The position numbers and the translations under genes were made by a program. This document shows positions 22,046-34,699 of a stretch of 64,000 bases of DNA, piece by piece (within the stretch, counting starts at the first letter, position 1; each line of letters opens with the position of its first letter). The notes under the pieces are model-generated. The model worked only from the letters and a program-made list of their open reading frames with translations. It searched no databases and was not told where the DNA came from. Source of the stretch: Auanema rhodensis (Eukaryota; Nematoda; Chromadorea; Rhabditida; Rhabditidae); the NCBI GenBank assembly GCA_964057225.1, contig OZ059900.1, positions 24,381,638-24,445,637 on the forward strand, written 5' to 3'.

Positions 22046-24097
22046 CTAAATTTTCTAACCCCTGTTTTTTTGTCGTGAAAGTGGAACCAGACGTTGTACG
22101 AACAATTTTGAGCTAGGTTTCATTGACATTGCATGAGTTTGAACACATGAAATCGTATGTCAAAACCTTGTTTACAGCGAAATTTCCAAAAACTGGTTTT
22201 CCAGCATAATAAAATATTTCTCATGGGAAATACTGTGTTTTTGTATTTTTCTAGTGTTCAGCATGTAAAATGCTTCATTTTAGTATGTAACACGCTGAAA
22301 TTCGTTGCATTTGACGACTCATATGAACAAAAATCGATTTAATCAATATTAGCCATAAGGGGCGTGCCCTCAGAATATGCTAATTTCCTTAATTTTCTAA
22401 CCCCTGTTTTTTTGTCGTGAAAGTGGAACTAGACGTTGTACGAACAATTTTGAGCTAGGTTTCATTGACATTGCATGAGTTTGAACACATGAAATCGTAA
22501 GTCAAAACCTTGTTTACAGCGAAAATTCCAAAAACTGGTTTTCCAGCATAATAAAATATTTCTCATGGGAAATACTGTGTTTTTGTATTTTTCTAGTGTT
22601 CAGCATGTAAAATGCTTCATTTCAGTATGTAACACGCTGAAATTCGTTGCATTTGACTACTCATATGAACAAAAATCGATTTAATCAATATTAGCCATAA
22701 GGGGCGTGCCCTCAGAATATGCTAATTTCCTTAATTTTCTAACCCCTGTTTTTTTGTCGTGAAAGTGGAACTAGACGTTGTACAAACAATTTTGAGCTAG
22801 GTTTCATTGACATTGCATGAGTTTGAACACATGAAATCGTAAGTCAAAACCTTGTTTACAGCGAAATTTCCAAAAACTGGTTTTCCAGCATAATAAAATA
22901 TTTCTCATGAGAAATACTGTGTTTTTGTATTTTTCTAGTGTTCAGCATGTAAAATGCTTCATTTTAGTATGTAACACGATGAAATTCGTTGCATTTGACG
23001 ACTCATATGAACAAAAATCGATTTAATCAATATTAGCCAAAAGGGGCGTGCCCTCAGAATATGCTGATTTCATTAATTTTCTAACCCCCGTTTTTTTGTC
23101 GTGAAAGTGGAACTAGACGTTGAAGGAACAATTTTGAGCTAGGTTTCATTGACATTGCATGAGTTTGAACACATGAAATCGTAAGTCAAAACCTTGTTTA
23201 CAGCGAAATTTCCAAAAACTGGTTTTCCAGCATAATAAAATATTTCTCATGGGAAATACTGTGTTTTTGTATTTTTCTACTGTTCAGCATGTAAAATGTT
23301 TCATTTTAGTATTTAACACGCTGAAATTCGTTGCATTTGACGACTCATATGAACAAAAATCGATTTAATCAATATTAGCCATAAGGGGCGTGCCCTCAGA
23401 ATATGCTAATTTCCTTAATTTTCTAACCCCTGTTTTTTTGTCGTGAAAGTGGAAACAGACGTTGTACAAACAATTTTGAGCTAGGTTTCATTGACATTGC
23501 ATGAGTTTGAACACATGAAATCGTAAGTCAAAACCTTGTTTACAGCGAAATTTCCAAAAACTGGTTTTCCAGCATAATAAAATATTTCTCATGAGAAATA
23601 CTGTGTTTTTGTATTTTTCTAGTGTTCAGCATGTAAAATGCTTCATTTTAGTATGTAACACGATGAAATTCGTTGCATTTGACGACTCATATGAACAAAA
23701 ATCGATTTAATCAATATTAGCCATAAGGGGCGTGCCCTCAGAATATGCTAATTTCATTAATTTTCTAACCCCTGTTTTTTTGTCGTGAAAGTGGAACTAG
23801 ACGTTGTAGGAACAATTTTGAGCTAGGTTTCATTGACATTGCATGAGTTTGAACACATGAAAGCGTAAGTCAAAACCTTGTTTACAGCGAAATTTCCAAA
23901 AACTGGTTTTCCAGCATAATAAAATATTTCTCATGGGAAATACTGTGTTTTTGTATTTTTCTAGTGTTCAGCATGTAAAATGCTTCATTTTAGTATGTAA
24001 CACGCTGAAATTCGTTGCATTTGACGACTCATATGAACAAAAATCGATTTAATCAATATTAGCCATAAGGGGCGTGCCCTCAGAATATGCTAATTTC
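22046..24097 (+). repeat. 6-monomer HOR unit, copy 2 (2,052 bp)
   Basis: All six monomers repeat the marks of 19994-22045 in the same order, including the strongly diagnostic 21020 type (here 23072). I see only about two differences: 22046 lacks the CATTTAAG change, so it equals the 19652 type, and the 22730 monomer reads AGCCAAAAGG instead of AGCCATAAGG. This indicates a very recent tandem duplication or local gene conversion. Confidence 0.88.
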
Positions 24098-26833
24098 CTT
24101 AATTTTCTAACCCCTGTTTTTTTGTCGTGAAAGTGGAAACAGACGTTGTAGGAACAATTTTGAGCTAGGTTTCATTGACATTGCATGAGTTTGAACACAT
24201 GAAATCGTAAGTCAAAACCTTGTTTACAGCGAAATTTCCAAAAACTGGTTTTCCAGCATAATAAAATATTTCTCATGAGAAATACTGTGTTTTTGTATTT
24301 TTCTAGTGTTCAGCATGTAAAATGCTTCATTTTAGTATGTAACACGATGAAATTCGTTGCATTTGACGACTCATATGAACAAAAATCGATTTAATCAATA
24401 TTAGCCATAAGGGGCGTGCCCTCAGAATATGCTAATTTCCTAAATTTTCTAACCCCTGTTTTTTTGTCGGGAAAGTGGGACTAGACGTTGTACGAACAAT
24501 TTTGAGCTAGGTTTCATTGACATTGCATGAGTTTGAACACATGAAATCGTAAGTCAAAACCTTGTTTACAGCGAAATTTCCAAAAACTGGTTTTCCAGCA
24601 TAATAAAATATTTCTCATGGGAAATACTGTGTTTTTGTATTTTTCTAGTGTTCAGCATGTAAAATGCTTCATTTTAGTATGTAACACGCTGAAATTCGTT
24701 GCATTTGACGACTCATATGAACAAAAATCGATTTAATCAATATTAGCCATAAGGGGCGTGCCCTCAGAATATGCTAATTTCCTTAATTTTCTAACCCCTG
24801 TTTTTTTGTCGTGAAAGTGGGACTAGACGTTGTACGAACAATTTTGAGCTAGGTTTCATTGACATTGCATGAGTTTGAACACATGAAATCGTAAGTCAAA
24901 ACCTTGTTTACAGCGAAATTTCCAAAAACTGGTTTTCCAGCATAATAAAATATTTCTCATGGGAAATACTGTGTTTTTGTATTTTTCTAGTGTTCAGCAT
25001 GTAAAATGCTTCATTTTAGTATGTAACACGCTGAAATTCGTTGCATTTGACGACTCATATGAACAAAAATCGATTTAATCAATATTAGCCATAAGGGGCG
25101 TGCCCTCAGAATATGCTAATTCCCTTAATTTTCTAACCCCTGTTTTTTTGTCGTGAAAGTGGAACTAGACGTTGTACAAACAATTTTGAGCTAGGTTTCA
25201 TTGACATTGCATGAGTTTGAACACATGAAATCGTAAGTCAAAACCTTGTTTACAGCGAAATTTCCAAAAACTGGTTTTCCAGCATAATAAAATATTTCTC
25301 ATGGGAAATACTGTGTTTTTGTATTTTTCTAGTGTTCAGCATGTAAAATGCTTCATTTAAGTATGTAACACGCTGAAATTCGTTGCATTTGACGACTCAT
25401 ATGAACAAAAATCGATTTAATCAATATTAGCCATAAGGGGCGTGCCCTTAGAATATGCTAATTTCCTTAATTTTCTAACCCCGGTTTTTTTGTCGTGAAA
25501 GTGGAATTAGACGTTGTAGGAACAATTTTGAGCTAGGTTTCATTGACATTGCATGAGTTTGAACACATGAAATCGTAAGTCAAAACCTTGTTTACAGCGA
25601 AATTTCCAAAAACTGGTTTTCCAGCATAATAAAATATTTCTCATGGGAAATACTGTGTTTTTGTATTTTTCTAGTGTTCAGCATGTAAAATGCTTCATTT
25701 TAGTATGTAACACGCTGAAATTCGTTGCATTTGACTACTCATATGAACAAAAATCGATTTAATCAATATTAGCCATAAGGGGCGTGCCCTCAGAATATGC
25801 TGATTTCCTTAATTTTCCAACCCCTGTTTTTTTGTCGTGAAAGTGGAACTAGACGTTGTACAAACAATTTTGAGCTAGGTTTCATTGACATTGCATGAGT
25901 TTGAACACATGAAATCGTAAGTCAAAACCTTGTTTACAGCGAAATTTCCAAAAACTGGTTTTCCAGCATAATAAAATATTTCTCATGAGAAATACTGTGT
26001 TTTTGTATTTTTCTAGTGTTCAGCATGTAAAATGCTTCATTTTAGTATGTAACACGATGAAATTCGTTGCATTTGACGACTCATATGAACAAAAATCGAT
26101 TTAATCAATATTAGCCATAAGGGGCGTGCCCTCAGAATATGCTAATTTCATTAATTTTCTAACCCCTGTTTTTTTGTCGTGAAAGTGGAACTAGACGTTG
26201 TAGGAACAATTTTGAGCTAGGTTTCATTGACATTGCATGAGTTTGAACACATGAAATCGTAAGTCAAAACCTTGTTTACAGCGAAATTTCCAAAAACTGG
26301 TTTTCCAGCATAATAAAATATTTCTCATGGGAAATACTGTGTTTTTGTATTTTTCTAGTGTTCAGCATGTAAAATGCTTCATTTTAGTATGTAACACGCT
26401 GAAATTCGTTGCATTTGACGACTCATATGAACAAAAATCGATTTAATCAATATTAGCCATAAGGGGCGTGCCCTCAGAATATGCTAATTTCCTTAATTTT
26501 CTAACCCCTGTTTTTTTGTCGTGAAAGTGGAACTAGACGTTGTACAAACAATTTTGAGCTAGGTTTCATTGACATTGCATGAGTTTGAACACATGAAATC
26601 GTAAGTCAAAACCTTGTTTACAGCGAAATTTCTAAAAACTGGTTTTCCAGCATAATAAAATATTTCTCATGGGAAATACTGTGTTTTTGTATTTTTCTAG
26701 TGTTCAGCATGTAAAATGCTTCATTTTAGTATGTAACACGCTGAAATTCGTTGCATTTGACGACTCATATGAACAAAAATCGATTTAATCAATATTAGCC
26801 ATAAGGGGCGTGCCCTCAGAATATGCTAATTTC
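24098..26833 (+). repeat. Mixed zone with allele-set boundary (8 monomers)
   Basis: 24440 and 24782 share GTGGGACTAG, and both have GTACGAAC, which is not seen again to the right. 24440 is also the last CTAAAT-start monomer. 25466 is the first monomer with T18G (CCCCGG), which then recurs to the end of the window. 25808 has GCTGATTTCC upstream and CCAACCCC. 26150 is an ATTAAT-start monomer and 26492 has TTTCTAAAAAC. The zone separates two differently homogenised halves. Confidence 0.78.
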
Positions 26834-28885
26834 CTTAATTTTCTAACCCCTGTTTTTTTGTCGTGAAAGTGGAACTAGACGTTGTAGGAACAATTTTGAG
26901 CTAGGTTTCATTGACATTGCATGAGTTTGAACACATGAAATCGTAAGTCAAAACCTTGTTTACAGCGAAATTTCCAAAAACTGGTTTTCCAGCATAATAA
27001 AATATTTCTCATGGGAAATACTGTGTTTTTGTATTTTTCTAGTGTTCAGCATGTGAAATGCTTCATTTTAGTATGTAACACGCTGAAATTCGTTGCATTT
27101 GACGACTCATATGAACAAAAATCGATTTAATCAATATTAGCCATAAGGGGCGTGCCCTCAGAATATGCTAATTTCCTTAATTTTCTAACCCCGGTTTTTT
27201 TGTCGTGAAAGTGGAATTAGACGTTGTAGGAACAATTTTGAGCTAGGTTTCATTGACATTGCATGAGTTTGAACACATGAAATCGTAAGTCAAAACCTTG
27301 TTTACAGCGAAATTTCCAAAAACTGGTTTTCCAGCATAATAAAATATTTCTCATGGGAAATACTGTGTTTTTGTATTTTTCTAGTGTTCAGCATGTAAAA
27401 TGCTTCATTTTAGTATGTAACACGCTGAAATTCGTTGCATTTGACTACTCATATGAACAAAAATCGATTTAATCAATATTAGCCATAAGGGGCGTGCCCT
27501 CAGAATATGCTAATTTCCTTAATTTTCTAACCCCTGTTTTTTTGTCGTGAAAGTGGAACTAGACGTTGTACAAACAATTTTGAGCTAGGTTTCATTGACA
27601 TTGCATGAGTTTGAACACATGAAATCGTAAGTCAAAACCTTGTTTACAGCGAAATTTCCCAAAACTGGTTTTCCAGCATAATAAAATATTTCTCATGGGA
27701 AATACTGTGTTTTTGTATTTTTCTAGTGTTCAGCATGTGAAATGCTTCATTTTAGTATGAAACACGCTGAAATTCGTTGCATTTGACGACTCATATGAAC
27801 AAAAATCGATTTAATCAATATTAGCCATAAGGGGCGTGCCCTCAGAATATGCTAATTTCCTTAATTTTCTAACCCCGGTTTTTTTGTCGTGAAAGTGGAA
27901 TTAGACGTTGTAGGAACAATTTTGAGCTAGGTTTCATTGACATTGCATGAGTTTGAACACATGAAATCGTAAGTCAAAACCTTGTTTACAGCGAAATTTC
28001 CAAAAACTGGTTTTCCAGCATAATAAAATATTTCTCATGGGAAATACTGTGTTTTTGTATTTTTCTAGTGTTCAGCATGTAAAATGCTTCATTTCAGTAT
28101 GTAACACGCTGAAATTCGTTGCATTTGACGACTCATATGAACAAAAATCGATTTAATCAATATTAGCCATAAGGGGCGTGCCCTCAGAATATGCTAATTT
28201 CCTTAATTTTCTAACCCCGGTTTTTTTGTCGTGAAAGTGGAATTAGACGTTGTAGGAACAATTTTGAGCTAGGTTTCATTGACATTGCATGACTTTGAAC
28301 ACATGAAATCGTAAGTCAAAACCTTGTTTACAGCGAAATTTCCAAAAACTGGTTTTCCAGCATAATAAAATATTTCTCATGGGAAATACTGTGTTTTTGT
28401 ATTTTTCTAGTGTTCAGCATGTAAAATGCTTCATTTTAGTATGTAACACGCTGAAATTCGTTGCATTTGACTACTCATATGAACAAAAATCGATTTAATC
28501 AATATTAGCCATAAGGGGCGTGCCCTCAGAATATGCTAATTTCCTTAATTTTCTAACCCCTGTTTTTTTGTCGTGAAAGTGGAACTAGACGTTGTACAAA
28601 CAATTTTGAGCTAGGTTTCATTGACATTGCATGAGTTTGAACACATGAAATCGTAAGTCAAAACCTTGTTTACAGCGAAATTTCCAAAAACTGGTTTTCC
28701 AGCATAATAAAATATTTCTCATGGGAAATACTGTGTTTTTGTATATTTCTAGTGTTCAGCATGTAAAATGCTTCATTTTAGTATGTAACACGCTGAAATT
28801 CGTTGCATTTGACGACTCATATGAACAAAAATCGATTTAATCAATATTAGCCATAAGGGGCGTGCCCTCAGAATATGCTAATTTC
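26834..28885 (+). repeat. Second 6-monomer HOR, copy 1 (2,052 bp)
   Basis: Order: 26834 (GTGAAATGC); 27176 (T18G, C42T, G271T); 27518 (GTACAAAC, GTGAAATGC, TATGAAAC); 27860 (T18G, C42T); 28202 (T18G, C42T, GACTTTG, G271T); 28544 (GTACAAAC, GTATATTTC). It is followed directly by a second copy. Confidence 0.84.
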
Positions 28886-30937
28886 CTTAATTTTCTAACC
28901 CCTGTTTTTTTGTCGTGAAAGTGGAACTAGACGTTGTAGGAACAATTTTGAGCTAGGTTTCATTGACATTGCATGAGTTTGAACACATGAAATCGTAAGT
29001 CAAAACCTTGTTTACAGCGAAATTTCCAAAAACTGGTTTTCCAGCATAATAAAATATTTCTCATGGGAAATACTGTGTTTTTGTATTTTTCTAGTGTTCA
29101 GCATGTGAAATGCTTCATTTTAGTATGTAACACGCTGAAATTCGTTGCATTTGACGACTCATATGAACAAAAATCGATTTAATCAATATTAGCCATAAGG
29201 GGCGTGCCCTCAGAATATGCTAATTTCCTTAATTTTCTAACCCCGGTTTTTTTGTCGTGAAAGTGGAATTAGACGTTGTAGGAACAATTTTGAGCTAGGT
29301 TTCATTGACATTGCATGAGTTTGAACACATGAAATCGTAAGTCAAAACCTTGTTTACAGCGAAATTTCCAAAAACTGGTTTTCCAGCATAATAAAATATT
29401 TCTCATGGGAAATACTGTGTTTTTGTATTTTTCTAGTGTTCAGCATGTAAAATGCTTCATTTTAGTATGTAACACGCTGAAATTCGTTGCATTTGACTAC
29501 TCATATGAACAAAAATCGATTTAATCAATATTAGCCATAAGGGGCGTGCCCTCAGAATATGCTAATTTCCTTAATTTTCTAACCCCTGTTTTTTTGTCGT
29601 GAAAGTGGAACTAGACGTTGTACAAACAATTTTGAGCTAGGTTTCATTGACATTGCATGAGTTTGAACACATGAAATCGTAAGTCAAAACCTTGTTTACA
29701 GCGAAATTTCCAAAAACTGGTTTTCCAGCATAATAAAATATTTCTCATGGGAAATACTGTGTTTTTGTATTTTTCTAGTGTTCAGCATGTGAAATGCTTC
29801 ATTTTAGTATGAAACACGCTGAAATTCGTTGCATTTGACGACTCATATGAACAAAAATCGATTTAATCAATATTAGCCATAAGGGGCGTGCCCTCAGAAT
29901 ATGCTAATTTCCTTAATTTTCTAACCCCGGTTTTTTTGTCGTGAAAGTGGAATTAGACGTTGTAGGAACAATTTTGAGCTAGGTTTCATTGACATTGCAT
30001 GAGTTTGAACACATGAAATCGTAAGTCAAAACCTTGTTTACAGCGAAATTTCCAAAAACTGGTTTTCCAGCATAATAAAATATTTCTCATGGGAAATACT
30101 GTGTTTTTGTATTTTTCTAGTGTTCAGCATGTAAAATGCTTCATTTTAGTATGTAACACGCTGAAATTCGTTGCATTTGACGACTCATATGAACAAAAAT
30201 CGATTTAATCAATATTAGCCATAAGGGGCGTGCCCTCAGAATATGCTAATTTCCTTAATTTTCTAACCCCGGTTTTTTTGTCGTGAAAGTGGAATTAGAC
30301 GTTGTAGGAACAATTTTGAGCTAGGTTTCATTGACATTGCATGACTTTGAACACATGAAATCGTAAGTCAAAACCTTGTTTACAGCGAAATTTCCAAAAA
30401 CTGGTTTTCCAGCATAATAAAATATTTCTCATGGGAAATACTGTGTTTTTGTATTTTTCTAGTGTTCAGCATGTAAAATGCTTCATTTTAGTATGTAACA
30501 CGCTGAAATTCGTTGCATTTGACTACTCATATGAACAAAAATCGATTTAATCAATATTAGCCATAAGGGGCGTGCCCTCAGAATATGCTAATTTCCTTAA
30601 TTTTCTAACCCCTGTTTTTTTGTCGTGAAAGTGGAACTAGACGTTGTACAAACAATTTTGAGCTAGGTTTCATTGACATTGCATGAGTTTGAACACATGA
30701 AATCGTAAGTCAAAACCTTGTTTACAGCGAAATTTCCAAAAACTGGTTTTCCAGCATAATAAAATATTTCTCATGGGAAATACTGTGTTTTTGTATTTTT
30801 CTAGTGTTCAGCATGTGAAATGCTTCATTTTAGTATGAAACACGCTGAAATTCGTTGCATTTGACGACTCATATGAACAAAAATCGATTTAATCAATATT
30901 AGCCATAAGGGGCGTGCCCTCAGAATATGCTAATTTC
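28886..30937 (+). repeat. Second 6-monomer HOR, copy 2 (2,052 bp)
   Basis: It has the same order as 26834-28885. The first five monomers differ at about two bases in total. The sixth (30596) has GTGAAATGC and TATGAAAC where 28544 does not, so it has probably been converted by, or copied from, the third type (29570). A T18G/C42T/G271T monomer (30938-31279) follows before the next block. Confidence 0.82.
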
Positions 30938-31279
30938 CTTAATTTTCTAACCCCGGTTTTTTTGTCGTGAAAGTGGAATTAGACGTTGTAGGAACAATTT
31001 TGAGCTAGGTTTCATTGACATTGCATGAGTTTGAACACATGAAATCGTAAGTCAAAACCTTGTTTACAGCGAAATTTCCAAAAACTGGTTTTCCAGCATA
31101 ATAAAATATTTCTCATGGGAAATACTGTGTTTTTGTATTTTTCTAGTGTTCAGCATGTAAAATGCTTCATTTTAGTATGTAACACGCTGAAATTCGTTGC
31201 ATTTGACTACTCATATGAACAAAAATCGATTTAATCAATATTAGCCATAAGGGGCGTGCCCTCAGAATATGCTAATTTC

Positions 31280-34200
31280 CTTAATTTTCTAACCCCTGTT
31301 TTTTTGTCGTGAAAGTGGAACTAGACGTTGTACAAACAATTTTGAGCTAGGTTTCATTGACATTGCATGACTTTGAACACATGAAATCGTAAGTCAAAAC
31401 CTTGTTTACAGCGAAATTTCCAAAAACTGGTTTTCCAGCATAATAAAATATTTCTCATGAGAAATACTGTGTTTTTGTATTTTTCTAGTGTTCAGCATGT
31501 AAAATGCTTCATTTTAGTATGTAACACGCTGAAATTCGTTGCATTTGACGACTCATATGAACAAAAATCGATTTAATCAATATTAGCCATAAGGGGCGTG
31601 CCCTCAGAATATGCTAATTTCCTTAATTTTCTAACCCCGGTTTTTTTGTCGTGAAAGTGGAACTAGACGTTGTAGGAACAATTTTGAGCTAGGTTTCATT
31701 GACATTGCATGAGTTTGAACACATGAAATCGTAAGTCAAAACCTTGTTTACAGCGAAATTTCCAAAAACTGGTTTTCCAGCATAATAAAATATTTCTCAT
31801 GGGAAATACTGTGTTTTTGTATTTTTCTAGTGTTCAGCATGTAAAATGCTTCATTTTAGTATGTAACACGCTGAAATTCGTTGCATTTGACTACTCATAT
31901 GAACAAAAATCGATTTAATCAATATTAGCCATAAGGGGCGTGCCCTCAGAATATGCTAATTTCCTTAATTTTCTAACCCCTGTTTTTTTGTCGTGAAAGT
32001 GGAACTAGACGTTGTAGGAACAATTTTGAGCTAGGTTTCATTGACATTGCATGAGTTTGAACACATGAAATCGTAAGTCAAAACCTTGTTTACAGCGAAA
32101 TTTCCAAAAACTGGTTTTCCAGCATAATAAAATATTTCTCATGGGAAATACTGTGTTTTTGTATTTTTCTAGTGTTCAGCATGTGAAATGCTTCATTTTA
32201 GTATGTAACACGCTGAAATTCGTTGCATTTGACTACTCATATGAACAAAAATCGATTTAATCAATATTAGCCATAAGGGGCGTGCCCTCAGAATATGCTA
32301 ATTTCCTTAATTTTCTAACCCCTGTTTTTTTGTCGTGAAAGTGGAACTAGACGTTGTAGGAACAATTTTGAGCTAGGTTTCATTGACATTGCATGAGTTT
32401 GAACACATGAAATCGTAAGTCAAAACCTTGTTTACAGCGAAATTTCCAAAAACTGGTTTTCCAGCATAATAAAATATTTCTCATGGGAAATACTGTGTTT
32501 TTGTATTTTTCTAGTGTTCAGCATGTGAAATGCTTCATTTTAGTATGTAACACGCTGAAATTCGTTGCATTTGACGACTCATATGAACAAAAATCGATTT
32601 AATCAATATTAGCCATAAGGGGCGTGCCCTCAGAATATGCTAATTTCCTTAATTTTCTAACCCCGGTTTTTTTGTCGTGAAAGTGGAATTAGACGTTGTA
32701 GGAACAATTTTGAGCTAGGTTTCATTGACATTGCATGAGTTTGAACACATGAAATCGTAAGTCAAAACCTTGTTTACAGCGAAATTTCCAAAAACTGGTT
32801 TTCCAGCATAATAAAATATTTCTCATGGGAAATACTGTGTTTTTGTATTTTTCTAGTGTTCAGCATGTAAAATGTTTCATTTTAGTATGTAACACGCTGA
32901 AATTCGTTGCATTTGACGACTCATATGAACAAAAATCGATTTAATCAATATTAGCCATAAGGGGCGTGCCCTCAGAATATGCTAATTTCCTTAATTTTCT
33001 AACCCCTGTTTTTTTGTCGTGAAAGTGGAACTAGACGTTGTAGGAACAATTTTGAGCTAGGTTTCATTGACATTGCATGAGTTTGAACACATGAAATCGT
33101 AAGTCAAAACCTTGTTTACAGCGAAATTTCCAAAAACTGGTTTTCCAGCATAATAAAATATTTCTCATGGGAAATACTGTGTTTTTGTATTTTTCTAGTG
33201 TTCAGCATGTAAAATGCTTCATTTTAGTATGTAACACGCTGAAATTCGTTGCATTTGACGACTCATATGAACAAAAATCGATTTAATCAATATTAGCCAT
33301 AAGGGGCGTGCCCTCAGAATATGCTAATTTCCTTAATTTTCTAACCCCTGTTTTTTTGTCGTGAAAGTGGAATTAGACGTTGTAGGAACAATTTTGAGCT
33401 AGGTTTCATTGACATTGCATGAGTTTGAACGCATGAAATCGTAAGTCAAAACCTTGTTTACAGCGAAATTTCCAAAAACTGGTTTTCCAGCATAATAAAA
33501 TATTTCTCATGGGAAATACTGTGTTTTTGTATTTTTATAGTGTTCAGCATGTAAAATGCTTCATTTTAGTATGTAACACGCTGAAATTCGTTGCATTTGA
33601 CGACTCATATGAACAAAAATCGATTTAATCAATATTAGCCATAAGGGGCGTGCCCTCAGAATATGCTAATTTCCTTAATTTTCTAACCCCGGTTTTTTTG
33701 TCGTGAAAGTGGAATTAGACGTTGTAGGAACAATTTTGAGCTAGGTTTCATTGACATTGCATGAGTTTGAACACATGAAATCGTAAGTCAAAACCTTGTT
33801 TACAGCGAAATTTCCAAAAACTGGTTTTCCAGCATAATAAAATATTTCTCATGGGAAATACTGTGTTTTTGTATTTTTCTAGTGTTCAGCATGTAAAATG
33901 CTTCATTTTAGTATGTAACACGCTGAAATTCGTTGCATTTGACTACTCATATGAACAAAAATCGATTTAATCAATATTAGCCATAAGGGGCGTGCCCTCA
34001 GAATATGCTAATTTCCTTAATTTTCTAACCCCTGTTTTTTTGTCGTGAAAGTGGAACTAGACGTTGTAGGAACAATTTTGAGCTAGGTTTCATTGACATT
34101 GCATGAGTTTGAACACATGAAATCGTAAGTCAAAACCTTGTTTACAGCGAAATTTCCAAAAACTGGTTTTCCAGCATAATAAAATATTTCTCATGGGAAA

Positions 34201-34699
34201 TACTGTGTTTTTGTATTTTTCTAGTGTTCAGCATGTAAAATGCTTCATTTTAGTATGTAACACGCTGAAATTCGTTGCATTTGACTACTCATATGAACAA
34301 AAATCGATTTAATCAATATTAGCCATAAGGGGCGTGCCCTCAGAATATGCTAATTTCCTTAATTTTCTAACCCCTGTTTTTTTGTCGTGAAAGTGGAACT
34401 AGACGTTGTACAAACAATTTTGAGCTAGGTTTCATTGACATTGCATGACTTTGAACACATGAAATCGTAAGTCAAAACCTTGTTTACAGCGAAATTTCCA
34501 AAAACTGGTTTTCCAGCATAATAAAATATTTCTCATGAGAAATACTGTGTTTTTGTATTTTTCTAGTGTTCAGCATGTAAAATGCTTCATTTTAGTATGT
34601 AACACGCTGAAATTCGTTGCATTTGACTACTCATATGAACAAAAATCGATTTAATCAATATTAGCCATAAGGGGCGTGCCCTCAGAATATGCTAATTTC
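31280..34699 (+). repeat. Right-side 10-monomer HOR, copy 1 (3,420 bp)
   Basis: Order: 31280 (GTACAAAC, GACTTTG, CATGAGAAA); 31622 (T18G with C42, G271T); 31964 (GTGAAATGC, G271T); 32306 (GTGAAATGC); 32648 (T18G, C42T, AAAATGTTTC); 32990 (consensus); 33332 (C42T, GAACGCATG, C206A); 33674 (T18G, C42T, G271T); 34016 (G271T); 34358 (like 31280 plus G271T). The order returns at 34700 and 38804. Confidence 0.85.

Noticed and set aside
22157-22342. Identical 61-codon ORF
   Set aside because: It is identical to 19763-19948 because the 6-monomer unit is duplicated. Identity reflects the duplication and not coding constraint.
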